This document shows positions 9,950 to 19,046 of a DNA stretch of 64,000 nucleotides, in pieces. The translations under genes were made by a program, and so were the position numbers. Origin of the DNA: Arthrobacter wenxiniae (GTDB lineage Bacteria; Actinomycetota; Actinomycetes; Actinomycetales; Micrococcaceae); the NCBI RefSeq assembly GCF_013376105.1, contig NZ_JAAMFM010000004.1, positions 124,001 to 188,000 of the forward strand, in the 5' to 3' direction. The stretch's first letter is position 1. Each line of letters opens with the position of its first letter. The notes beneath the pieces are model-generated. The model saw nothing but the letters and a program-made list of their open reading frames with translations. It had not been told where the DNA came from and searched no databases.

Positions 9950-10053
9950 GACTGCCTTAATGGTCCGGTGGAAGCGGCGGGCGCCACATCCCTCTCATCT
10001 ACCCCCATCCAACCACCACCCCAGTGAACCGCACCCCAACACACCCCACAATC

Positions 10054-10078
10054 TGCAACAACATCAGGTTGCAACAAC
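10054..10078. repeat. Direct repeat TGCAACAAC, 16-bp period
   Basis: TGCAACAAC occurs at 10054-10062 and again at 10070-10078, and the second copy is part of the palindrome GTTGCAAC. It lies in the spacer between the divergent phosphodiesterase and CDF genes, where an operator would be expected. No regulator is known. Confidence 0.3.
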
Positions 10079-10191
10079 GACACCGGCGACGGGCCGTGCG
10101 AAATCTGGCACTTCCAAGTCCTGGCGCTTCAGGGCAGAATGAAATGGCGGTCCGCACCGCTGGACTGTCCCACATCCCCCAGGAGGCCTCC

Positions 10192-11154
10192 GTGATCTCG
10201 GCCCGCAGTGCCAGCGCCCCGTGAAGGGGCCGGCGTCGATGTCGTTCACGGTGGTCCTTGCCTTCAGTGTCAATCTTTTGGTTGCGCTGGCGAAGACGGC
10301 CGCGGCGTTGATCACGGGCTCCGCGTCGATGTTGGCGGAGGCCGCGCACTCGTGGGCGGACACGGGCAACCAGGCTTTTCTCTTCGTCGCCGAGCGAAAA
10401 TCGGCGAAACCCCGGGACGCCGCTCACCCCATGGGATATGGCCGCGAAGCCTACGTTTGGTCGATGTTTGCCGCCTTCGGACTTTTCACCGCCGGATCCG
10501 TGGTTTCCATCACGCATGGCGCCCAACAGCTCCTGGCCCCGGAGCCGGCAACGAACTTTGCCCTCGCCTACATGGTGCTCGGCGCCGCATTCATCCTGGA
10601 GGGCGTCTCCTTCGCCCAGGCCCTGCGCCAGGCCCGCGCGGAGGCGCGCAAACAGGACCGCCCGGTCCTGGACCAGGTGCTCAACAGCTCAGACACCACC
10701 ACCCGGGCCGTCTTCGCCGAGGACGGCGCGGCACTGGCCGGCGTCGTGCTGGCGTCCGCGGGCATCCTCCTGCACCAGCTCACCGGATCCGCCGCGCCCG
10801 ACGCCGTCGGATCCATTCTGGTCGGCATCCTCCTTGGCATCGTTGCCGTGGTCTTGATCCAAAAAAAACCGGCAGTTCCTCGTTGGACAGGCCGTCACCC
10901 CCGCACTGAGGAAGGCCGCAGCCCTGCGACTGATGGACTACAAGGAAGTGGCAAGGCTCACCTACCTCCACCTCGAGTACGTCGGCCCGCGCAAGCTCTA
11001 CCTGGTCGCGGCCGTCGACCTTGCCGGCAACCTGCCCGAATCCGACGTGGCGCGCCGCCTCCGCACCATCGAAGGGCGCCTGGAGGAACACGAGGCCGTG
11101 GAAGAAGCGGTCCTGACCCTGTCCACCGCCGACGCCCCGTCCCTCGCGTTCTAG
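10192..11154 (+). pseudogene. CDF-family cation exporter, frameshifted twice
   Basis: This is a cation diffusion facilitator gene (Zn2+, Fe2+ or Co2+ efflux; six membrane helices plus a cytosolic domain). The core frame runs from 10221 and contains MLAEAAHSWADTGNQ, the metal-site helix. The best start is the GTG at 10192, five bases behind AGGAGG. That frame hits TGA after ten codons, and restoring one base near 10220 joins it to the core. A second break lies in the run of eight A at 10861-10868; with seven A the frame continues NRQFLVGQAVTP and then YKEVARLTYLHLEYVGP to the stop at 11154. The two indels have opposite sign. They could be assembly errors at homopolymers, slippage or real decay. 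If they are errors the gene is intact. Confidence 0.8.
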
Positions 11155-11744
11155 AAATATGAGGTGTGGATGGTTGGGTTTGCTGCCCGTCCGGGCGGCC
11201 ACTGCCGCCCGGCGGTCCCGCGGAGCCAGCCTGGTGATAGTGGGTTCCGCCGCATGGGCGGTAGCGCCGCTGGGCCGGCGAGACTCCCCAGCCGTCGCCG
11301 GACACCTTCAAAAACTGCACGTCGTCCCGACCGTGGAAGTCGTCCTGACCGAAACACCCGCGCACCTTCGCAAACGGGTCGAGCCGCACACCGGGCCGGC
11401 GCTGATCGACCTGGCTGCCGGCCGCCCGCGCCCGGCACAGGCTTCCTTATTCAAAGTGCCCTCCGTGGTCCGGGCCCATTTCCCGATTGTGCGAATGGCG
11501 GGTCCTCCCCCGATACCGGTGGTCGAGCCGGCGAACAATTGAATCCGATTGGTTCAAGACCTGTGCGGTTCACCGGTATATGGTGTGGGTGACCGCAAGA
11601 ATGACGTCGAACCGACAAGGGCAGCGAGCTGCCACGCATTTGTTTTGTAAATTCTTCGCCCCCTCCGCGCGAGAGAGGGCTGGAGGGCAATCCCATGGGG
11701 AGAGGCCTCCTTCCGAGAGTTCCCACCCGTCAGGAGAACAAGCC
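11155..11744. other. Intergenic, degenerate
   Basis: This 590-bp spacer holds a GC-rich hairpin near its start. On the plus strand a frame contains SRGASLVIVGSAAW, loosely like the C-terminal glycine loop of universal stress proteins, but the surrounding sequence does not support a gene. The last 100 bp should contain the promoter of the diacylglycerol-kinase-like gene. Confidence 0.3.
11191..11212 (+). terminator. Candidate hairpin terminator after the CDF gene
   Basis: CCGGGCGGC (11191-11199) and GCCGCCCGG (11204-11212) form a perfect 9-bp GC stem with a four-base loop CACT, 37 bp behind the CDF stop codon. There is no T tail, which is common among actinobacterial terminators. Confidence 0.5.
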
Positions 11745-12671
11745 ATGAACCAATCCGCAGACTCCCTGCCCCCGCGTGCTGCTGTAATCATCAATCCAGC
11801 CAAGGGCGAGGCCGCCGATGTGCGGGCGATGATGACCACGGTGTCGTCCAATAACGGTTGGGCGGCGCCCCTTTTCCTGGAAACAACGCCAGAGGATGGT
11901 GGAACAAGCCAAGCCAGGCAGGCGTTGGCCGAAAACGTTGACGTGGTCATCGCCGCCGGCGGAGACGGCACAGTCCGCTGCGTGGCAGCGGTGCTGTCCG
12001 GTACGGGCACGGCCCTGGGAATCATTCCGCTGGGAACGGGAAACCTGCTGGCCAGAAACCTCGGGCTTGACATCAATGACCCGGCTGCCGCTGCCAGGGA
12101 GGCGCTTACTGGCGCCAACCGCCCCATCGACGTCATTCTGGCGACGGTGGACCATGCCCGGGACCAACAGCTGTTCCTGGTCATGGCCGGCTTGGGATTC
12201 GACGCGGCCGTCATGGCGGACACGAAGGATGGACTCAAGGATACCGTGGGCTGGCTCGCCTACGTCGATGCGGGCATCCGCAAGCTCCCTGGCCGGCCGG
12301 TCAAGGCAACCATCACCATCGATGCCGGGCACTCAACGGTCCATCGGCTGCGAGGCGTCACGTGCGGCAATTGCGGGAAGCTTCAGGGCGGGGTGGAGCT
12401 CTTCCCGGGCGCCCGGTTCGACGACGGCGAACTGGACCTCATGGTTGTCGCGCCCCGTGGAAGACTTGGTTGGCTCGGCGTGCTTGCCGGACTGTTCAGC
12501 CGCGGACGCAGCAAGGACCCGTCAGTCGAATATTTTCACGGCAAGACGGCAGAAATCTCCGTGGCAACGCCCCAAGCCTTCCAACTGGACGGCGACCCCC
12601 TCGGGGAGGCATCCCATCTGACCCTAACTGTCGATGCCGGCGCCCTGTTGGTCCGGCAGGCCGGATCATGA
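11745..12671 (+). CDS. Diacylglycerol kinase/sphingosine-kinase-like lipid kinase
   Basis: This 308-residue cytosolic or membrane-associated enzyme has the DAGK catalytic domain. It shows INPAKG at the start, the nucleotide-binding AAGGDGTVRC motif, and IIPLGTGNLLARNLGLD. The C-terminal beta-sandwich domain includes AGLGFDAAVM and ends with QLDGDPLGEA, which is usual for the YegS/BmrU/DagK group. These proteins phosphorylate diacylglycerol or related lipids with ATP. The frame is open from 11487, but the ATG at 11745 with CAGGAGAACAAGCC before it gives the correct family N-terminus. It stands alone. Confidence 0.92.
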   Translation: MNQSADSLPPRAAVIINPAKGEAADVRAMMTTVSSNNGWAAPLFLETTPEDGGTSQARQALAENVDVVIAAGGDGTVRCVAAVLSGTGTALGIIPLGTGNLLARNLGLDINDPAAAAREALTGANRPIDVILATVDHARDQQLFLVMAGLGFDAAVMADTKDGLKDTVGWLAYVDAGIRKLPGRPVKATITIDAGHSTVHRLRGVTCGNCGKLQGGVELFPGARFDDGELDLMVVAPRGRLGWLGVLAGLFSRGRSKDPSVEYFHGKTAEISVATPQAFQLDGDPLGEASHLTLTVDAGALLVRQAGS

Positions 12672-13504
12672 GACTTTAACAAGCACGTCATCGGACCGCC
12701 GCGGCAGGTGTGGGCCTGTTGCCTGTCTCGTGGCAGTGCACCGACAACGGCTGCGTCGCGGTCGGACAGCCGGCGGTCACATACGCGCCACTCCCTGTTT
12801 GCTGAGACCAGGGGTTGTCAAGAGGCATGGCGGCACTTCAGGCCGAACAGTGCCTGCGGCCTCCGATGAACCGCGCCAACCACACGGTGACCGCGATGAT
12901 CAGCAGCACAATGCCGGCCCAGTGAAGCCGGCTGAGGGAACTCCCACACCATCGGCGAACGCTCCCTGACGAAATGGCAGTCGTTCATTCTTCGGGGACC
13001 TGAACCGTGAGCATTGGTCACGGGGCCGGCCCTGCTCCGCCGGAGGCGGCGGACTGCGTGGGCGGTCCCTTCGGCCTTTTTCCGATGCAATTGCGGTCAG
13101 CGAATGGGCAAGGGCTTCCGGTCCGGGGTGACTGGGGCCAGTTCCCAGGTATTGACGAAAAACGGCTGTGGTGTCAAGGACAACTTCGCGGGCATTTTGA
13201 CACGGTTCATCGAAGGCAATTCAGCCACTGGGCGCTTTCCGTGCGTCGCGTGGATCGCCTCCCCTTTCCGGTTACCCAACTGCGGCGTAGTCTTAATTTG
13301 AAGCCCCAGACCCCGGCAGACCGCATGATGCAGCGCCAACCGGGGGTATTTCGTGATCGTCTCCAACACCGAAAAGACAGCGCAACCAGGCCCCGCGTCG
13401 TGGTGGGCCCTGGCAGCGCCGCTGGCCACGCCGGCATCGAGCGCACGCAGTCATCAGTTGCCTGCCTGGCAAGACCCGAACCCTGTGCGGGGAGGGGAAG
13501 ACGC
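12672..13504. other. Long spacer with possible relics
   Basis: This 833-bp stretch has no confident gene. On the minus strand, 12838-12975 reads WAGIVLLIIAVTVWLARFIG followed by a short tail and a stop. That is a plausible single membrane helix, but there is no usable start, so it may be a dead small membrane protein. A 110-codon minus frame at 13097-13429 (with PFFVNTWELAPVTPDRKPLP) is open and looks protein-like, but I recognise nothing in it and see no good ribosome binding site. Confidence 0.3.
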
Positions 13505-14011
13505 ATGAACGGGCACCAGCGCGGTTGGCTGTGGGTGTGGGGGTCCGCCGCGGCTTTGGGGGCCTGCGTGGCGGTCGCCGGACTCGCCGTCCTCCTGCAT
13601 GTTCGGCTCTGGCCACTCGTCATGCTGGCCGCAGCCACGTCCCCGTGGGCCGTCAACCGGTTGCTGCGGCTCACAGCACCCCACGTCCCCACCCCGCCCG
13701 CCGCGGCCACGTCCGTCGTCTCCGTTTCTCGTCCCCACCTGGACATGCCCGTCGGGGCCGACATCTTCACCGCGGCCGTCCGAACCCTTGACGATGGGGA
13801 CCTCTGCCGGGCTTGGCGCGGCAGCTATCAATCGCTCGAGGGCGCCTATTCCCCGGCCATCCACGCTTATGTCGTCACGCTTCGCCAGGCCTACATGGAT
13901 GAAATGGACCGTCGCGACCACGCCGGTTTGCAGGCTTGGCTTGTTTCCTCCCCGCAGCCCCATGGGGGCCCGGAGAAATTCCTCCTCCACGGCGACGACG
14001 ACCGCCGCTGA
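13505..14011 (+). CDS. Hypothetical membrane protein with two N-terminal helices
   Basis: This 168-residue protein starts at the ATG at 13505 behind GGGGAGGGGAAGACGC. Two hydrophobic segments fill residues 8-55 (WVWGSAAALGACVAVAGLAV, then LWPLVMLAAATSPWAV). A proline-rich linker leads to a soluble domain of about 90 residues that begins DIFTAAVRTLDDGDLCRAWR and contains VVTLRQAYMDEMDRRD. The soluble part looks folded and helical. No family can be named. The 167 codons open upstream of this start lack signals and are ignored. It stands alone, followed by decayed genes. Confidence 0.7.
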   Translation: MNGHQRGWLWVWGSAAALGACVAVAGLAVLLHVRLWPLVMLAAATSPWAVNRLLRLTAPHVPTPPAAATSVVSVSRPHLDMPVGADIFTAAVRTLDDGDLCRAWRGSYQSLEGAYSPAIHAYVVTLRQAYMDEMDRRDHAGLQAWLVSSPQPHGGPEKFLLHGDDDRR

Positions 14012-14129
14012 GCACGTGGACCTTGGAACCGCAGCCCGGGCCGTCCAGAAGCTGCTGCCGCCTTCGCGACGTTCGAGGCCGGCCGCCTGCTCCCGCGCTT
14101 CAGCGCTGATTCCTCCTCCCCTGTCCGCG

Positions 14130-14366
14130 AGGGCGGCATGATCATCACAGGGCACTTCGCGTTGTAGACCAGGCGGTGTTCCAGAAGCGAAGAGCCGGAG
14201 GCGGACCATGTTCGCGGGGCATCCACGCCCAGGAGGGAGGCGCCGGCGGACGCCATGCCTGGACCGCCACCGAATCCGTGCCCCGCCACCGCGCTTCGGC
14301 CGCTGCGCACCGGAGCGCTTCCGGGGATCCGCTCGAGGCACTGGCCCCGACCACAACGTGTTTCAC
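14130..14366 (-). pseudogene. Universal stress protein, internally deleted
   Basis: A GTG at 14366 behind GAGGGAGAG opens a frame beginning VKHVVVGASASSGSPEALRC and continuing AAAEARWRGTDSVAVQAW. This is the typical first half of a UspA domain. After about 45 residues the similarity jumps to LLEHRLVYNAKCPVMIMPPS in another frame, the usual end of a UspA domain. The middle, including the glycine-rich nucleotide loop, is missing. It is therefore a dead gene with an internal deletion and a frameshift. Confidence 0.65.
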
Positions 14367-14413
14367 GCGCTGGTCCTCTCCCTCGTCAGCCAGCGCACTG
14401 CGCCGACGGGGCA

Positions 14414-15479
14414 TCACTCCCCGGTGGGCTGTTTCCCGGTTCCGCGGGTGTAGCCATCGCCGATCAGGGCACCGTCCAGGGCGGGGGCGACGGAACCAAC
14501 AATCTGCCCGATGGCAAAGAAGGAGGAAATCGCCTGGCCGCGCAGTACCAGGGGCAAGATCTCGCTGACTGTCAGGTACGCCGAAGAGGCCCCGGCGCAG
14601 GCGAAGCAGAAGGAGAGGCACCAGAACATTGTTGGCGTGACGGCGGTCAGCGCCCCCGCCTCGAACAGCGCGGCGGAGACGGCCAGCACGATTCCCGACA
14701 ACACGTAGCTGGCAAAGATCATCTTGCGCCGTCCCATGCTGTCAAACAAGGGGCCCAGGACCAGCGGCGCCGCCAGGTTTCCTGGGGCAAAAGGGAAGAA
14801 TGGGACCGTGATGCCACTGGGGGAAATGTGATAAGAACTCTGCAACACCAGTGCATAGGTAATGAAGATCGCGTTGTACAGGAACAACTGCGTAATCATC
14901 ATGCTCACCCCCGGAATGTTTTCTGGGGATCCTTCCGGAGGACGGTGTGGGCCATCCGGTGGAACGGGATGTTCTTGATGGGGGTGACTTCCAGGAGCCA
15001 GATCGTCATCGATCTCGCTGAGTTCGTGCCCGTCGGCCACGATGCCGCCCTCGATCTTGTCAATGGTGTCCTCAGCTTCCTTCTCATTCCCGTGCGTCCT
15101 CAGCCACCGCGGGCTTTCCGGGATGTGGCGGCGCAGGTAGGTGATGATCAGGCCGAGGAAGGGGCCGATGAAGAATCCGATGCGCCATCCCCGCAATCCC
15201 ACCGCCGAGAAGGTGGATCGCCAAAGTCGGGATGAACAATCCCTTCCGCCCCGGTTTGTCGGCGAGCCGCCCAAACTGCAGGGTTCCAACAACTTCGCCG
15301 ACGGGGTTGACCGTCCCGGTGAACCCGACTTGGGCGGTCGAGATGTTGAGGGCGTGCTGGCAGCCGTCGGTGGCAACGATTTGGATTTCCAGGCCGTCAA
15401 GAATCCACGAAACGCCACGACCGACAATCACCGACCCGTGGAATTTGGTCCATGGCAGCCGGTCCACGCGGGTGGGCAC
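14414..15479 (-). pseudogene. MFS sugar/acid transporter, deleted and frameshifted
   Basis: The N-terminal part in one frame has TKFHGSVIVGRGVSWILDGL, QVGFTGTVNPVGEVVG and the MFS loop GRLADKPGRKGLF. It then breaks after LGGGIAGM. Another frame continues with GWRIGFFIGPFLGLIITYLR, RHIPESPRWLRTHG and later LFDSMGRRKMIF and AYLTVSEILPLVLRGQAISS. Roughly 60-80 residues between helices 3 and 6 are absent and the last two or three helices are cut off. The two retained halves clearly belong to one MFS transporter of the metabolite:H+ symporter type. It is divergent from the GH15 gene. Confidence 0.75.
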
Positions 15480-15563
15480 CGGTGGCGGTGCCTCGCCCCC
15501 CTCATGCCTCCGCCGCAGCTCAAGCTATTGCGTCGGCGCAATCATTGCGTCTAGTGTCAAGTT

Positions 15564-17333
15564 ATGCCGGCTATCGTCCAGGAGCCCCAATCACCCCACG
15601 TGCTGCGCGAGTACGCCATGCTGGCCGACGGCGAGCGTGCGGCACTGCTGGGTCCGCGCGGGGATGTGGCCTGGATGTGCGTGCCGCACTGGGACAGTGA
15701 GGCTGTCTTTTCCTCCCTGATTGGCGGAGGCGGCACCTTCGCGGTGACACCGGAGAACCCCCGCTATGTTTGGGGAGGCAGCTATCTGGACGGGACGCTG
15801 ATCTGGCAGAGCCGCTGGGTCACCACCGACGGAATCATCGAATGCCGCGAGGCGCTGGCCCTGCCCGCGGACCCGCACCGCGCAGTCCTCTTGCGCCGCT
15901 TGCGCGCCGTCTCCGGCCCGGCCGCGGTGACTGTGGTACTCGATGCCGGTGCGGGCTTCGGCAAACACGGGATGACCAGGCTTAAATGTACGGACGGTGT
16001 TTGGACGGGCCGCAGCGGACGCGTGTACCTGCGGCTTTCCGGTGCCCCGGAGGCCACGGTGCACGACGGCGCGCTGCGGCTGCGCTTGGAGGTTCCCGCC
16101 GGCGGTGGCCACGACCTCGTCTTGGAACTGGCCGAGCAGCCCTTCCCGTCGGCTCCCGTGGACGTGGACGCGGCGTGGGCCGCAACGGAGCGCAGCTGGG
16201 ACGACGCCGTCCCGCAGCTGCTGGACACGATAGCCCCCGACGATGCCAGGCAGTCCTATGCCGTGCTGCGCGGAATGACCGGCGCCGGCGGCGCCATGGT
16301 CGCGGCGGCCACGTTGGGCATGCCGGAACGAGCACTCGAGAAGCGTAACTACGACTACCGCTACGCCTGGATCCGGGACCAATGCTATGCGGGCCAGTCG
16401 GTCGCAGCCTGCGGTCCATACCCGCTGCTCGATGACGCCGTCCGGTTTGTCACCGCCAGGCTTCTGGAGGACGGGCCGGACCTGAAACCTGCATACACGG
16501 CAAGCGGCGGCCGGGTTCCCGACGAATCCGACCTCGGCCTGCCGGGGTACCCCGGGGGTACCGCGAAGCTGGGGAACTGGGTCAATGAACAATTCCAGCT
16601 GGATGCCTTCGGCGAGACGTTGCTGCTCTTGGCCGCCGCGGCCACCCACGACCGATTGGACCTGGAGAACTGGCGGGCGGCCGAGGCGGCGGTACAAGCC
16701 ATCACGGACCGCTGGCAGGAACCGGATGCCGGCATTTGGGAGCTCGCCAACGACAAGTGGGCCCATTCGCGGCTGATCTGTGCGGCAGGCCTGCGTGCGG
16801 TGGCCGTCCATGCCCCTGCGGCGCAAGGCGCCCCCTGGACGTCACTGGCGGACACCATAGTTGCCGACACGGCCAGGGATTGCCTGAACCCCAGCGGCCG
16901 ATGGCAGCGCAGCCCCACTGATGGCCGGGTGGATGCGGCACTGCTCCTGCCCGCCCTGCGGGGCGCGGTCCTGGCAAATGACCCCCGCAGCCTGGCAACG
17001 CTGGCAGCCGTCCGCGCCGAGCTGGGGCGCGAGGGGTATGTGTACCGTTTCAGCCAGGACGCCCGCGCCCTGGGACAGGCGGAAGGGGCGTTTCTGCTGT
17101 GTGGCTTCGACATGGCCATGGCCGTCCACCAGCAGGGCCATGAGGTTGAGGCGATGCACTGGTTCGAACGCAACCGCGCCGCGTGCGCCACGACGGGCCT
17201 GTTTACCGAGGAATACGATGTCGAACAGCGCCAGCTCCGCGGCAATTTCCCGCAGGCATTTGTCCATGCCGCGATGCTCGAGACCGCCAGCCGCCTCGCC
17301 ACGACGCCGAAACTTGAGCGGGAATATCCCTAA
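15564..17333 (+). CDS. Glycoside hydrolase family 15 (glucoamylase or trehalase type)
   Basis: This 589-residue cytosolic enzyme has no signal peptide. The N-terminal beta-sandwich (about residues 1-230) has GPRGDVAWMCVPHWDSEAVF. The (alpha/alpha)6 barrel follows with RNYDYRYAWIRDQCYAG. The general acid is the Glu in EPDAGIWELAND, followed by KWAHSR. The general base region is FTEEYDVEQRQLRGNFPQAF. This layout is shared by bacterial glucoamylases and actinobacterial GH15 trehalases. The treXYZ operon seven kilobases away makes glycogen or trehalose turnover plausible, but the substrate cannot be decided. The ATG at 15564 has a weak ribosome binding site. Confidence 0.9.
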   Translation: MPAIVQEPQSPHVLREYAMLADGERAALLGPRGDVAWMCVPHWDSEAVFSSLIGGGGTFAVTPENPRYVWGGSYLDGTLIWQSRWVTTDGIIECREALALPADPHRAVLLRRLRAVSGPAAVTVVLDAGAGFGKHGMTRLKCTDGVWTGRSGRVYLRLSGAPEATVHDGALRLRLEVPAGGGHDLVLELAEQPFPSAPVDVDAAWAATERSWDDAVPQLLDTIAPDDARQSYAVLRGMTGAGGAMVAAATLGMPERALEKRNYDYRYAWIRDQCYAGQSVAACGPYPLLDDAVRFVTARLLEDGPDLKPAYTASGGRVPDESDLGLPGYPGGTAKLGNWVNEQFQLDAFGETLLLLAAAATHDRLDLENWRAAEAAVQAITDRWQEPDAGIWELANDKWAHSRLICAAGLRAVAVHAPAAQGAPWTSLADTIVADTARDCLNPSGRWQRSPTDGRVDAALLLPALRGAVLANDPRSLATLAAVRAELGREGYVYRFSQDARALGQAEGAFLLCGFDMAMAVHQQGHEVEAMHWFERNRAACATTGLFTEEYDVEQRQLRGNFPQAFVHAAMLETASRLATTPKLEREYP

Positions 17334-17342
17334 GGAGCAGCG

Positions 17343-18077
17343 ATGGAAACAGTTCACCAGGTCGTAGTCGTCACCGGCGCCAGCGGTGGGATTGGCCGCG
17401 CCACCGCCATCGCGTTCGGCCGCCGGGGCGCCTGGGTTGCACTCTTGGCCCGCGGGCGGGCGGGGCTCGACGGCGCCGCCGCGGAGGTGGAGGCGGCCGG
17501 CGGAACCGCGCTGACAGTGCCGGTGGACACCTCGAGCCATGCGGCCCTGCGCAGGATGCGGAGCCGCACCCGGGGAACCATGGTCAAGGTGGGATCCCCA
17601 CTGGCCTACCGCGGCATTCCACTGCAGAGCGCCTGCGGCGGAGCCAAACATGCCATTCAGGGCTTCAACGAGTCCCTGCGGTGTGAACTGCTCCACGAGC
17701 ACAGCGGAGCGCACAACACGATGGTGCAGATGCCTGCCGTAAACACTCCCCAGTTTTCCCGGGTCCTTTCACGGCTGCCCAAAAAGGCACAGCCGGTGCC
17801 ACCCATCCACCAGCCCGAGGTGGCCGCCCGCACCGGTTTTGCCGCACAACAGACCAGCGAACGGCGGCCTGCGGACCAGCCGGCCAATGTGTGGGAACCG
17901 GCAGACTCCGACAAGGACTTCGGCACCCACGGCGCCTTCGACCACCGTTCCAAAGCACGGAGCACCCAGCCATGGGCATCCCAACACCACGGGCCAGTGG
18001 CTGTGGGGGCCGCCGCGGGCGCCCCCGGGCTTGCAGCCGTCACTGGCTCCCCGCTCGGGCGCTGGGTGCGGCGATGA
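17343..18077 (+). pseudogene. SDR oxidoreductase with in-frame deletions and lost catalytic Tyr
   Basis: The frame (244 residues) begins with a normal SDR cofactor motif, VVVVTGASGGIGRATA. The segment that should carry the NAG motif and the catalytic Ser is missing: DTSSHAALRRM runs straight into RSRTRGTMVKVGSPLAYRGI. The YxxxK element expected in the following segment reads SACGGAKHA, so the Tyr is lost. A second gap lies after QPEVAARTGF. All deletions keep the frame. The relatives I remember are about 330 residues. Without Tyr and NAG it cannot work as a normal SDR, so I call it a pseudogene although it still has an open frame. Its TGA overlaps the next ATG (ATGA). Confidence 0.7.
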
Positions 18078-18391
18078 GGACGGTCGAGCAGGTACGGGCC
18101 CTGGTGGGACTGTGCCAGCTGCTCCGGCCCCAGCCCCTCTACCGGGCCGTTACCGGCGCCCCGCCGTCCAGGGACGCCGTTGTGGTCATGCGGGTGCTCG
18201 GTGCCCGGCACCTCGTGCAGGCGTTGTTGCTGGCACGGGCGGGACGGACCTGGCATCGTTGCGGTGCGCTCGTGGACCTGGCCCATGCCGCGACGATGGT
18301 GGCCGTGGCCTGTGGCGGCCCGCGTTGGCGCAAGCCGGCCGGATTTGATGCGGCGCTGGCGACGGCCTTCGCCGCGATGGAAGCCCGATGA
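18074..18391 (+). CDS. Hypothetical small protein, coupled to the SDR gene
   Basis: This 105-residue protein overlaps the SDR stop codon (ATGA), so translation is probably coupled. It contains VVVMRVLGARHLVQALLLAR and GALVDLAHAATMVAVACGGP, two moderately hydrophobic stretches that may be membrane helices. I know it only as a type of hypothetical protein found in actinobacteria. It ends one base before the stop codon of the convergent MarR gene. Confidence 0.6.
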   Translation: MRTVEQVRALVGLCQLLRPQPLYRAVTGAPPSRDAVVVMRVLGARHLVQALLLARAGRTWHRCGALVDLAHAATMVAVACGGPRWRKPAGFDAALATAFAAMEAR

Positions 18392-18392
18392 A

Positions 18393-18959
18393 TCAGTTCC
18401 CGGGCCCGGCCGGGTAAGGCCCGTCCGTCAGTCCCGGGCCATTCAAGCCCAGCGCGACGCGCTCATCCTCAACGGCCTCCCCCGCAGCCTGCGCGAAGGC
18501 GTCCAAAGCCGGACCCATGCTGCGGCGCAATTCAGCGGGCATTCGGTTCATCACGGCGGCGATGGCCGTACGGCGGTGCGCCATCACCTGGTCCACCAGG
18601 GCACGTCCCGTTCCGCTGAGGGCAAGGAGCAGATACCGCCGGTCCGCCGGATTGTCGCTGCGGTCCAGAAGGCCGGCGGCCACCAGCCGCTCGCAGGTCC
18701 GGGTGGCGTTGGAGGGATGCACGCCCAGGTCTGCGGCCACGGCTCCCAGGTTTTGCGGCCCGTGGGTGGCGATGAAGACCAGCACCCTCAATTGCGGGGA
18801 GGTGACGCGGTGTTCAACCTCGGCCACCGATTGGGCGATGACGGCCAGAAAAACCCGCGCGGCGCGCATCGCTGCCTCAATTTCGTCCACCGGGCCGGCA
18901 GGGCTTACCGCGGCCGCCGGGACAACACTTGCGGGCTCATGTTCACTAGCAGGGTTCAC
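18393..18959 (-). CDS. MarR-family transcriptional regulator
   Basis: This 188-residue DNA-binding protein has a winged helix-turn-helix at about residues 50-125. The pattern is SPQLRVLVFIATHGPQNLG, then DLGVHPSNATRTCERLVAAG and LLDRSDNPADRRYLLLALSG, including the DRR wing. It should act as a dimeric repressor that responds to a small ligand. I place the start at the GTG at 18959, behind CGGAAGC; an ATG at 19013 would add eighteen cysteine-containing residues that do not look like the family. It is divergent from the dead thiamine-diphosphate enzyme gene, which may have been its target. Confidence 0.88.
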   Translation of the reverse strand: MNPASEHEPASVVPAAAVSPAGPVDEIEAAMRAARVFLAVIAQSVAEVEHRVTSPQLRVLVFIATHGPQNLGAVAADLGVHPSNATRTCERLVAAGLLDRSDNPADRRYLLLALSGTGRALVDQVMAHRRTAIAAVMNRMPAELRRSMGPALDAFAQAAGEAVEDERVALGLNGPGLTDGPYPAGPGN

Positions 18960-19046
18960 GCTTCCGAGTATCCATCCTTTCGTTGCGCAGTTGCAATGTT
19001 TGCGTATGTTCAATTATTTGGCTGTCGCGCGGCGCGGCCGCAGGGG

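Noticed and set aside
10861-10868. Programmed frameshifting at the A8 run in the CDF gene
   Set aside because: A second unrelated frame break near the start and lack of a known programmed frameshift in this family make an indel more likely.
13097-13429. 110-codon minus frame in the spacer before 13505
   Set aside because: Open and protein-like, but no ribosome binding site, family or neighbour supports it; mentioned only in the spacer entry.
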